A stretch of DNA of 11,622 bases from NCBI GenBank assembly GCA_002385825.1, contig DGEG01000161.1, positions 1-11,622 of the forward strand. Reading direction: 5' to 3'. Position 1 is the stretch's first letter; each line of letters begins with the position of its first letter. Made by a program: the position numbers and the translations under genes. Shown one piece after another: positions 1 to 5,595 of this stretch. The notes beneath the pieces were generated by a model. That model was not told where the DNA came from. It did not search any database and saw only the letters and a program-made list of their open reading frames with translations. This DNA is from Firmicutes bacterium UBA3932. GTDB lineage: Bacteria > Bacillota > Clostridia > Peptostreptococcales > Anaerovoracaceae.

Positions 1-19
1 AGATGTGTATAAGAGACAG
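1..19 (+). other. Tn5/Nextera transposon-end adapter remnant (artefact)
   Basis: The first 19 bases, AGATGTGTATAAGAGACAG, are identical to the Tn5 mosaic-end sequence used in tagmentation sequencing libraries. It sits exactly at base 1 and the AT-rich sequence after it shows no relation to it. It is therefore almost certainly untrimmed adapter at a contig end, not part of the genome and not a natural transposon end. Genomic sequence should be taken to begin at base 20. Confidence 0.95.
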
Positions 20-343
20 ACTTCATTTTACAATTCGCCAACTAAAATTAATTCCTTTTGCCATAAGTAGTTGATTTCATATGTCTTAATGCGCATATTT
101 TACATTTTATGGATGAAAAATCAGCTAAAAATTAATTAATTGAGGAAATTAAGTTGATTTCGGGTCAACCGGTTTTTATTTACAGGTTACATAAGTTTTC
201 ATTTTTCATTTTATACGAAGAGGTGTCCGCAATTTAGTTTTAATTAAATTTGAAAGTTGCTGCGCATATTCCTCCGCTATTGGAAAATAATAATGGCAAC
301 GGAACATGTACAATTTTGAAATTCAGAGAGGAAGAGTGCAGAT
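20..343. other. AT-rich non-coding leader upstream of spoVT
   Basis: This stretch of about 320 bases is strongly AT-rich, with runs such as TTAATTAATT, and I see no credible coding frame in either direction. It holds a candidate forespore promoter near 264-292 and the spoVT ribosome binding site (GAGAGGAAGAG, 326-336). The 10-mer TGCGCATATT occurs twice, at 90-99 and 261-270; only the second copy has a plausible -10 element at the right distance. The gene usually found before spoVT (mfd or a prsA-like gene in relatives) is not in the window. Confidence 0.6.
264..292 (+). promoter_or_regulatory. Candidate sigma-G type promoter of spoVT
   Basis: GCATA (264-268) and AATAATA (286-292) are separated by 17 nt. 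They resemble the sigma-G pattern of a GHATR-like -35 and a CATWMTA-like -10; the -10 has A in place of the usual C. Transcription would start near 299-300, about 45 nt before the spoVT start. In Bacillus subtilis spoVT is transcribed by sigma-G in the forespore, so the context fits. This is inference from pattern alone, and AT-rich DNA produces chance matches. Confidence 0.4.
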
Positions 344-895
344 ATGAAAGCAACAGGAATCGTTAGAAGAATCGATGATTTAGGACGCGTGGTGATCCCC
401 AAAGAGATCAGGCGCACCATGCGGATCAGAGAAGGCGATCCTTTGGAAATCTACACAGATCGGGAGGGTGGAGTCATCCTCAAGAAGTATTCTCCCATAA
501 ACGAACTGAATGAATTTGCCGGAGAGTTCATCGAATCTGCCCACAGCGTTTTAGGTGAGGCAGCTGTCGTTACGGATACTGACCAGGTGGTAGCCGTGTC
601 AGGAATTCCAAAAAAGGAATACTTAGAAAAGAGAATCAGCCCTGATATCGAGAAGATCATTCAAAGCAAAACCGTAAGAATCATATCCGATGAGAGCGCA
701 GTGCATCCCATTACAAATGACGAAGGGGAAGACCTGGATTACAAATCCCAGGTAATAGTGCCCATCGTATCACAAGGAGATCCCATCGGTTCCGTGATCT
801 TTTTCAGCAAGGAGAAGGAACATTCCATTGGGGAAGCTGAGCTTAAAGCGGCGGAGATAGCAGCTCATTTTCTTGCTAAGCAGATGGACAACTGA
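344..895 (+). CDS. spoVT: Stage V sporulation protein T, AbrB-family forespore regulator
   Basis: SpoVT is a DNA-binding transcription factor that tunes sigma-G-dependent genes in the forespore and affects spore coat, cortex and germination properties. The 183 residues match the family length (about 180). Residues 1-50 form the AbrB/SpoVT swapped-hairpin DNA-binding domain, with the hallmark GIVRRIDDLGRVVIPKEIRR (5-24) followed by REGDPLEIY. Residues about 55-180 form the GAF-like C-terminal domain, including PIVSQGDPIGSVIFFS, which in SpoVT holds the tetramer together and may sense a small ligand. The ATG at 344 is the natural start because the AbrB domain begins at its first residue, and an AGAGGA site lies upstream. 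The gene stands alone between a candidate sigma-G promoter and a strong terminator. Identity is very secure; the regulon in this organism is unknown. Confidence 0.97.
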   Translation: MKATGIVRRIDDLGRVVIPKEIRRTMRIREGDPLEIYTDREGGVILKKYSPINELNEFAGEFIESAHSVLGEAAVVTDTDQVVAVSGIPKKEYLEKRISPDIEKIIQSKTVRIISDESAVHPITNDEGEDLDYKSQVIVPIVSQGDPIGSVIFFSKEKEHSIGEAELKAAEIAAHFLAKQMDN

Positions 896-928
896 ACCAA
901 AGTTCTAATCCGAAGAGATATTTGAGGC

Positions 929-990
929 AAGGTACAGACTCCTTGATTGCTTTTACGGCCAAGGAGTCTGTGCCTTCTTTGCTGTTTTTT
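929..990 (+). terminator. Rho-independent terminator after spoVT
   Basis: A 17-bp stem is formed by 929-945 and 960-976 with a single G-U pair and a 14-nt loop. After an 8-nt gap comes a run of six T (985-990). It lies 33 nt after the spoVT stop and isolates spoVT from the next operon. Confidence 0.9.
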
Positions 991-1034
991 ATTATTTCCG
1001 GTCATTATTTTGAGCTCCAACGATTGAATTTGTA

Positions 1035-1059
1035 ACATGTTGATAGATTTTTACATGTT
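1035..1059. promoter_or_regulatory. Possible operator: two ACATGTT repeats
   Basis: ACATGTT occurs at 1035-1041 and again at 1053-1059, 18 bp apart start to start; its core ACATGT is itself palindromic. The copies flank the place where the -35 contact of the adjacent extended -10 promoter would fall, a common position for repressor or activator binding. ACATGT also occurs in the spoVT leader (304-309), but also several times inside genes, so this is a weak inference. No regulator can be named. Confidence 0.25.
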
Positions 1060-1063
1060 CCTG

Positions 1064-1072
1064 TGCTATAAT
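1064..1072 (+). promoter_or_regulatory. Extended -10 sigma-A promoter for the mtaD operon
   Basis: TGCTATAAT is a perfect extended -10 element (TGN plus consensus TATAAT). No good -35 lies 16-18 nt upstream (TTGATA at 1040-1045 is too far), which is typical of extended -10 promoters. Transcription should start near 1079-1080. That places the Shine-Dalgarno sequence almost at the 5' end of the mRNA and argues against the ATG at 1080 as the start codon. Confidence 0.65.
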
Positions 1073-1081
1073 TTGCCCTAT

Positions 1082-1089
1082 GGAGGTGA
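1082..1089 (+). promoter_or_regulatory. Ribosome binding site deciding the mtaD start
   Basis: GGAGGTGA is a near-perfect anti-16S match, 5 nt before the ATG at 1095. It overlaps the codons that would follow the upstream in-frame ATG at 1080, so 1095 is the real start. Confidence 0.85.
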
Positions 1090-1094
1090 GGCCA

Positions 1095-2387
1095 ATGCTT
1101 TTCAGGAATATTACCCTTTTAGATGAGAATTTCAATGTGCAGGAAAACATGTATGTGGGCATTAAAGGAGATCGAATCGATTATATCGGCGACATCATGC
1201 CTGAAGAGGACTACGGTGAAGTCTATGAAGGCACAGGCAAGCTGCTGATGAGCGGCTTTTTCAACTCTCATGCCCATACGCCCATGACCCTGATGCGAGG
1301 CTACGGCGAAAGCATGTCTTTGCATGACTGGCTCAATAAACGCATTTTTCCTTTCGAGGCCCATCTGACAGGAGATGATGTTTATTACGCCACGCTGCTT
1401 GGTATAGCAGAGTCCCTTCGTTTCGGCATCGTGTCCACCACCGACATGTATTATTTCTGCGATCGCATAGCGGAAGCGTTTATAGCGAGCGGCGCAAAAG
1501 CAAACATCAGCAGAGGCATCACCTGCTTTACTGACGACGATCTGAAAGATATTCCCGCATATCGGGAATCAAAGGAGCTTTACGAGCAATATAATGAAAG
1601 CGGAGAGGGAAGAATCCGTATCGATATGAGTCTTCATGCGGAATATACTTCCACTCCTAAAATCGTTGCCCAACTTGCCGAATTAACGAAAGAGCTGGGC
1701 GCCCAGATGCACGTCCATATTTCGGAAACCAAAGAAGAGCATGAAGGGTGCAAGGAACGACACCAGGGGAAAACCCCTGTGGAATACCTGAATGACCTTG
1801 GCCTCCTGGACTGTAAGACAACAGCGGCCCACTGCGTTTACGTGGAAGGAAGAGACTTTCAAATCCTGAAAGAAAAAGGGGTCACCGTTGCCAGCAACCC
1901 TGTCAGCAATCTGAAACTGGCAAGCGGTGTATGCAATGTACCAAGGCTGCTTGAAGAAGGTATCAATGTGGCCATCGGCACGGACAGCGTGGCTAGCAAC
2001 AATAGCCTTAATTTCATTGAGGAGATGAAATTTTTCGGACTGCTTCATAAAGAGAGATTCAAGGATCCCAGGCTGACAACGCCCCGGCAGACCTTGTATG
2101 CGGGCACCAGGGCAGGAGCTATCGGCCAGGGAAGAGAAGACACGGGGATATTGAAAAAAGGCTACAAGGCAGATCTTATCGTTTTGGATATTACCGGACC
2201 TCACATGTATCCGGCCCACGATTTGGTGAATAACCTGGTTTATTCCGCTTCGGGAAGCGACGTGGTGCTGACCATGGTGGACGGCAAGGTCCTCTATCGC
2301 GAAGGAGAATTTCTTACAATAGATATGGAAAAAGTTCGCTTTGAAACGAAGCGTTCCATCGATAGAATTGTCGAGGCTTTAAAATAA
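1095..2387 (+). CDS. mtaD: 5-methylthioadenosine/S-adenosylhomocysteine deaminase-type amidohydrolase
   Basis: This is a cytosolic metal-dependent hydrolase of the MtaD/TRZ-ATZ amidohydrolase family. Characterised members deaminate S-adenosylhomocysteine, methylthioadenosine or related adenosines to inosine products, serving SAM by-product salvage. Numbering from the ATG at 1095 (430 residues, normal length), the metal ligands are all visible: H59 and H61 in NSHAHTPMTLMRG, H208 in MHVHISE, H246 in AAHC and D297 in IGTDSVASNN. The catalytic E211 follows H208 by three residues. The N- and C-terminal strands (1-50, 355-405) form the usual beta-sandwich. It begins an operon behind an extended -10 promoter, and its TAA overlaps the flippase ATG by one base (TAATG). 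Exact substrate is inferred; other TRZ/ATZ deaminases such as guanine or triazine enzymes share the motifs. An amidohydrolase here is not part of the Bacillus spoVT neighbourhood. Confidence 0.85.
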   Translation: MLFRNITLLDENFNVQENMYVGIKGDRIDYIGDIMPEEDYGEVYEGTGKLLMSGFFNSHAHTPMTLMRGYGESMSLHDWLNKRIFPFEAHLTGDDVYYATLLGIAESLRFGIVSTTDMYYFCDRIAEAFIASGAKANISRGITCFTDDDLKDIPAYRESKELYEQYNESGEGRIRIDMSLHAEYTSTPKIVAQLAELTKELGAQMHVHISETKEEHEGCKERHQGKTPVEYLNDLGLLDCKTTAAHCVYVEGRDFQILKEKGVTVASNPVSNLKLASGVCNVPRLLEEGINVAIGTDSVASNNSLNFIEEMKFFGLLHKERFKDPRLTTPRQTLYAGTRAGAIGQGREDTGILKKGYKADLIVLDITGPHMYPAHDLVNNLVYSASGSDVVLTMVDGKVLYREGEFLTIDMEKVRFETKRSIDRIVEALK

Positions 2388-4012
2388 TGGCGAGAAAAAC
2401 TTTTTTGCAGGGAGCTGTAGTTTTAGGGGTCGCCGGGCTCATCATAAAAGTGATGGGCGCGGTTTTTCGCATACCTCTTGCCAACATTATCGGCGATACG
2501 GGAATGGGGTATTATCAGACGGCATATCCGGTCTACGTGCTGCTTCTGACCCTTTCTACCGCAGGTGTCCCTGTGGCTATCTCGCGCATGGTGGCGGAGC
2601 GTAACGCATTGGGCAATAACTATGAAGCCTACCGAGTTTTTCGTATATCCTTTGCGCTTCTTTTCGCCATCGGCATCAGCTCATCGGCTGTGCTGTTTTT
2701 CGGAGCAGAAGCCATCGTCACTCACCTTGGCAATCCGGGTGCAAAGATGGCCATGATGTCCATTGCGCCGGCTTTGCTCTTTGTACCCATGATGGCGTCT
2801 TTTCGGGGATTTTTTCAGGGTTTGCAGAATATGAATCCCACGGCCATATCCCAGGTCGTTGAGCAGCTCTTCCGGGTTGCGGCAGGGCTTACATTGGCGG
2901 TGGTGCTCGTGGACAGGGGCCTTGAATACGCCGCCGCAGGCGCGTCTTTCGGAGCTACCGCAGGCTCGGTGATGGGGCTGCTCACCGTGGTCGGGTTGTT
3001 TCTCTATCATAGGAGGAACATCCTTGAGGGCGTTGTCAGAATAAAAGGAGAAAGAAGTGAAAGCAGCAGCAGGATTCTGATTCAAATTCTGGCCATAGCC
3101 ATACCCATAACCATCGGCGCGGCCATAATGCCCATTATGAATACAATAGATGTGGCCATCGTTATCAAGAGACTTGCCGCCAGCGGCTTTACCCCGGATG
3201 CAGCCAACAGCCTGTATGGGCAGCTGACAGGTATGGCAGGACCCTTGATTAACTTTCCGCAGGTTCTGACCCAGGCGATTGCCATGAGCTTGGTTCCTGC
3301 GGTGGCGGCAGCCTACAAGCGCAAGGAAATGGATTTTCTGAGGTACAACGTGGAACTGGGGCTTAGGACTTCATTGATTTTAGGGTTGCCCTGCGCCCTG
3401 GGTCTTATGACTTTGTCCGAGCCTATCATGTTGCTCCTCTATCCCGCTCAGCGGGCAAGCGCCGTAAGCGCGGCTCCCAGCCTGTTTATACTTTCCTTCG
3501 GCGTGATATTTTTGGCCACGGTGCAGACGCTGACCGGCGTGCTTCAGGGAATCGGCAGGCAGCTGATTTCGGTGAGAAATCTGGCTGTAGGAGCCTTGGC
3601 CAAAGTGGTGCTGACATATTATTTGACCGCGATCCCCTCCATAAATATCCGGGGGGCGGCAGTGGGCACTGTATGCGCATATATTGTGGCATCCGCCTTG
3701 AATCTAGTGGCAGTGAGCAAGTATACGGGAACCAGGTTCGATCTTCGGCTGACCATAATCAAACCTTTGGTGTCCGGGCTGGTTATGAGCGGGTTTGTTT
3801 TTGCCGCTCACCGTGTTGTTTATATGGTTTTAGGTAATGTTACAGACAGTGTCAACAAGGCCAATGCCTTGGCTACGGTTTTGGCTATCCTGGTGGGCGT
3901 CCTGGTTTATTTTGTGATGCTCATAAAGACGCGAACGATTACCAGCGAGGAATTGAAGCTGCTTCCCAGGGGAGACAAGTGGATTAGGCTGTTTGACAGG
4001 TTTAAAAAATGA
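2387..4012 (+). CDS. spoVB: SpoVB/YabM-family MOP-superfamily polysaccharide flippase
   Basis: This is a polytopic inner-membrane protein of the MATE/MOP flippase superfamily (MurJ, SpoVB and Wzx relatives), which move lipid-linked cell-wall or polysaccharide precursors across the membrane. SpoVB is needed for spore cortex synthesis. The 541 residues fit the family (about 520-550) and contain about 14 hydrophobic segments. The N-terminus, with FLQGAVVLGVAGLIIKVMG, FRIPLANIIGDTGMGYYQTAYP and GVPVAISRMVAE, is the classic SpoVB/YabM start. The C-terminus ends in basic residues (RLFDRFKK). By position between spoVT and mazG it corresponds to yabM of Bacillus rather than to spoVB itself, so the symbol denotes the family. 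Translation is probably coupled to the upstream deaminase gene, with GAGG at 2373-2376 as a modest ribosome binding site. Confidence 0.88.
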   Translation: MARKTFLQGAVVLGVAGLIIKVMGAVFRIPLANIIGDTGMGYYQTAYPVYVLLLTLSTAGVPVAISRMVAERNALGNNYEAYRVFRISFALLFAIGISSSAVLFFGAEAIVTHLGNPGAKMAMMSIAPALLFVPMMASFRGFFQGLQNMNPTAISQVVEQLFRVAAGLTLAVVLVDRGLEYAAAGASFGATAGSVMGLLTVVGLFLYHRRNILEGVVRIKGERSESSSRILIQILAIAIPITIGAAIMPIMNTIDVAIVIKRLAASGFTPDAANSLYGQLTGMAGPLINFPQVLTQAIAMSLVPAVAAAYKRKEMDFLRYNVELGLRTSLILGLPCALGLMTLSEPIMLLLYPAQRASAVSAAPSLFILSFGVIFLATVQTLTGVLQGIGRQLISVRNLAVGALAKVVLTYYLTAIPSINIRGAAVGTVCAYIVASALNLVAVSKYTGTRFDLRLTIIKPLVSGLVMSGFVFAAHRVVYMVLGNVTDSVNKANALATVLAILVGVLVYFVMLIKTRTITSEELKLLPRGDKWIRLFDRFKK

Positions 4013-4030
4013 TGTAAGAGGGATTATATA

Positions 4031-4840
4031 ATGTATGAGGAACTATATGAGGAAGGAAGGACGACAGCGGAAGCCATAGAACGGCTTCAGAAGATCATTT
4101 CTCTGTTGAGAAGTGAGGAGGGCTGCCCGTGGGATAAAGAACAGACTCATGAAAGCCTGAAGGTATGTCTCATTGAAGAGGCTTACGAGGTTACGGAAGC
4201 CATCGACAACTTGGATTGGGACAATCTGGAGGAAGAGTTGGGTGATGTACTGCTTCAGGTGGTCTTTCACGGAGATCTGGGAGAAGAGGAGGGCAGATTT
4301 GATCTCAGGAGCATCGCAAACCGGGTTTGTGATAAAATGATACGTCGCCATCCCCATGTTTTTTCAAATATTAGAGCGGAAAGTATTGACACAGCCCTTG
4401 AAAAATGGGAAAATATGAAAAAGACTGAAAAGCGTGGCACTTTAGCAGAATTCATGCGGGAAATTCCAAAAGCTCTTCCTGCATTGAGAAAGAGCATGAA
4501 GATCCAGTCAAAAGCCGCGGATGTTGGCTTTGACTGGGATGATGTGGTTCCCGCTTTCGATAAGATAAAAGAAGAGACCCAGGAGCTTGAAGAAGCATAC
4601 CGGAAAAGAGACTTTGGGAAAATAAGCGATGAATTGGGAGATTTGCTTTTCGCGGTAGTGAATGTCGCAAGATTCCTGAAGGTCGATCCTGAAGACGCTT
4701 TGAATTTTACTTCACAGAGATTTATAGAAAGGTTCAGCTTCATTGAAGAGTCAGCTCGCGCGCAAGGCCGTAGTTTGGAATCAATGACGCTTTCGGAGAT
4801 GGACAAGCTCTGGGAGGAAGCTAAGAAGCGAGAACCCTAA
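4031..4840 (+). CDS. mazG: Nucleoside triphosphate pyrophosphohydrolase MazG
   Basis: MazG hydrolyses (d)NTPs to the monophosphate and pyrophosphate, clearing non-canonical nucleotides and, in E. coli, influencing the stringent response. The 269 residues contain two MazG repeats. The first has GCPWDKEQTH (31-40), EExxE (49-53) and ExxD (69-72); the second has EETQE (181-185) and ELGD (201-204). These acidic residues bind the magnesium ions, and both sets are intact. It is the length of E. coli MazG (263), not of Bacillus YabN (about 490), which carries an extra N-terminal tetrapyrrole-methylase-like domain; that domain is absent here. The start at 4031 follows AAGAGGGA (4015-4022), and the gene begins 18 nt after the flippase, in the same operon. 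The position between the flippase and rqcP matches yabN. Confidence 0.95.
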   Translation: MYEELYEEGRTTAEAIERLQKIISLLRSEEGCPWDKEQTHESLKVCLIEEAYEVTEAIDNLDWDNLEEELGDVLLQVVFHGDLGEEEGRFDLRSIANRVCDKMIRRHPHVFSNIRAESIDTALEKWENMKKTEKRGTLAEFMREIPKALPALRKSMKIQSKAADVGFDWDDVVPAFDKIKEETQELEEAYRKRDFGKISDELGDLLFAVVNVARFLKVDPEDALNFTSQRFIERFSFIEESARAQGRSLESMTLSEMDKLWEEAKKREP

Positions 4841-4894
4841 ATAAATGGGCATGTGAAGTAGAATGAGGAGATAGAAATTATCAATATTTCATTG

Positions 4895-4901
4895 AAGGAG
4901 G
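4895..4901 (+). promoter_or_regulatory. Ribosome binding site deciding the HU start
   Basis: AAGGAGG is a consensus Shine-Dalgarno sequence 8 nt before the GTG at 4910. It excludes the in-frame TTG at 4892, which lies upstream of it, as the start. Confidence 0.9.
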
Positions 4902-4909
4902 TAAGATTC

Positions 4910-5188
4910 GTGAACAAAGCAGAATTAGTTGCCTGCGTAGCAGAGAAAACCGGCTTTACCAAGAAAGATGCTGAGGCTGCAGTAAATGCATTTATTGGCT
5001 GTGTAGAAGAGACTCTTGTAAAGGGTGAAAAGGTACAGCTCGTCGGTTTCGGAACCTTCGAGACCAGGCAAAGAAAAGCCAGACAAGGCAGAAATCCGAG
5101 AAAGCCGGACGAAGTAATCAAGATTGCTGCTTCGAAAGCTCCTGTTTTCAAAGCAGGTAAGGCATTAAAGGATGCTGTTAACAAATAA
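4910..5188 (+). CDS. hup: DNA-binding protein HU
   Basis: HU is a small homodimeric histone-like protein that bends and compacts DNA and is usually essential in Firmicutes. Starting at the GTG (4910) gives 92 residues, the same length as Bacillus HBsu, beginning MNKAELVACVAEKTG. The signature region is at 46-72: GFGTFETRQRKARQGRNP, with the intercalating proline at P63 of RNP on the DNA-binding arm. The C-terminal APVFKAGKALKDAVNK is typical. Two cysteines (C9 and C31) lie in the helical body. The 70 nt between mazG and HU hold no clear terminator; a TAGAAT at 4859-4864 could be a -10 but has no good -35. A terminator follows, so HU may be made at higher level than rqcP. HU is not located here in Bacillus. 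Confidence 0.97.
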   Translation: MNKAELVACVAEKTGFTKKDAEAAVNAFIGCVEETLVKGEKVQLVGFGTFETRQRKARQGRNPRKPDEVIKIAASKAPVFKAGKALKDAVNK

Positions 5189-5200
5189 TACATTTTTCTT

Positions 5201-5233
5201 AAAGGAGGCAGCAGCGGCTGCCTCTTTTCTTTT
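5201..5233 (+). terminator. Rho-independent terminator after HU
   Basis: A perfect 8-bp stem GAGGCAGC (5205-5212) / GCTGCCTC (5217-5224) with an AGCG tetraloop is extended by AAAG/TTTT pairing and followed by TTTTCTTTT. It lies 12 nt after the HU stop and only about 15 nt before the rqcP ribosome binding site, so rqcP probably depends on read-through. Confidence 0.85.
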
Positions 5234-5248
5234 GTATAGCTTTTGTTT

Positions 5249-5253
5249 GGAGG
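5249..5253 (+). promoter_or_regulatory. Ribosome binding site deciding the rqcP start
   Basis: GGAGG lies 4 nt before the ATG at 5258. An in-frame TTG at 5243 lies upstream of it and is excluded. The conserved S4 domain also begins at the ATG. Confidence 0.85.
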
Positions 5254-5257
5254 AATT

Positions 5258-5500
5258 ATGAGAATTGATAAGTACCTGAAGAATTCAAGGATTTTAAAGC
5301 GAAGGACCGTAGCAAAGGAAGCCTGCGAACAAGGCAGGATTCTGATTAACGGCAAGGTTGCAAAACCGGGCAGCGAAGTCAGTCCGGGAGACGTGGTGGA
5401 AATAGGCTTTGCCAGCAAGCAGATAAAAATCAAGGTAACTGCGGTTCCCGAACATGTGACGAAGGATGACGCGGCTTCCATGTATGAGGTTCTTTCCTGA
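5258..5500 (+). CDS. rqcP: RqcP (YabO/Hsp15-like) S4-domain ribosome quality-control factor
   Basis: RqcP binds stalled 50S subunits next to the P-site tRNA and works with RqcH, helping poly-alanine tailing of incomplete chains during ribosome-associated quality control. From the ATG at 5258 the protein has 80 residues, close to Bacillus YabO (about 86). The S4 RNA-binding domain spans residues 1-58: MRIDKYLKNSRILKRR, then AKEACEQGRILINGKVAKPG and GDVVEIGF. Arginines R2 and R16, which I recall as functionally important in Bacillus RqcP, are both present. In Bacillus yabO directly follows yabN; here HU and a terminator come between. It is followed by another terminator, closing the region related to the spoVT-yabO cluster. 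The next Bacillus genes, yabP, yabQ and divIC, are not found here. Confidence 0.92.
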   Translation: MRIDKYLKNSRILKRRTVAKEACEQGRILINGKVAKPGSEVSPGDVVEIGFASKQIKIKVTAVPEHVTKDDAASMYEVLS

Positions 5501-5534
5501 TTCAGGTAATAGAAACTGAAAAAATGGCAACAAT

Positions 5535-5580
5535 AACTAACGGTGATCCGTTTTCAGGCGGACAACCGTTAGTTTTGTTT
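5535..5580 (+). terminator. Terminator hairpin between rqcP and the CoA-dehydratase-like cassette
   Basis: AACTAACGGT (5535-5544) pairs perfectly with ACCGTTAGTT (5565-5574). An inner TCCG/CGGA stem (5547-5550/5559-5562) sits above a 2x2 internal loop. TTTTGTTTT runs from the end of the stem. It is a strong intrinsic terminator 34 nt after rqcP. Only 21 nt separate the stem from the next start codon, so any transcription of the following genes from upstream must pass through it; it may act as an attenuator. Confidence 0.85.
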
Positions 5581-5595
5581 TATTTGGGAGAATGC

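Noticed and set aside
1..19. Natural Tn5-like transposon end
   Set aside because: The match is to the engineered mosaic end, lies exactly at the sequence terminus, and no transposase or second end is present.
1683..2219. 178-codon open frame on the minus strand
   Set aside because: It is antisense to the catalytic core of the amidohydrolase, shows no domain, and has no ribosome binding site worth noting.
5490..5512. Small inverted repeat CCTGA-TTCAGG at the rqcP stop
   Set aside because: The loop would be too small and no T run follows; the real terminator is at 5535-5580.
5524..5595. Upstream extension of the DUF2229 protein by 24 residues
   Set aside because: These codons run through an intrinsic terminator hairpin and do not resemble the family; the family start and a ribosome binding site point to the ATG at 5596.
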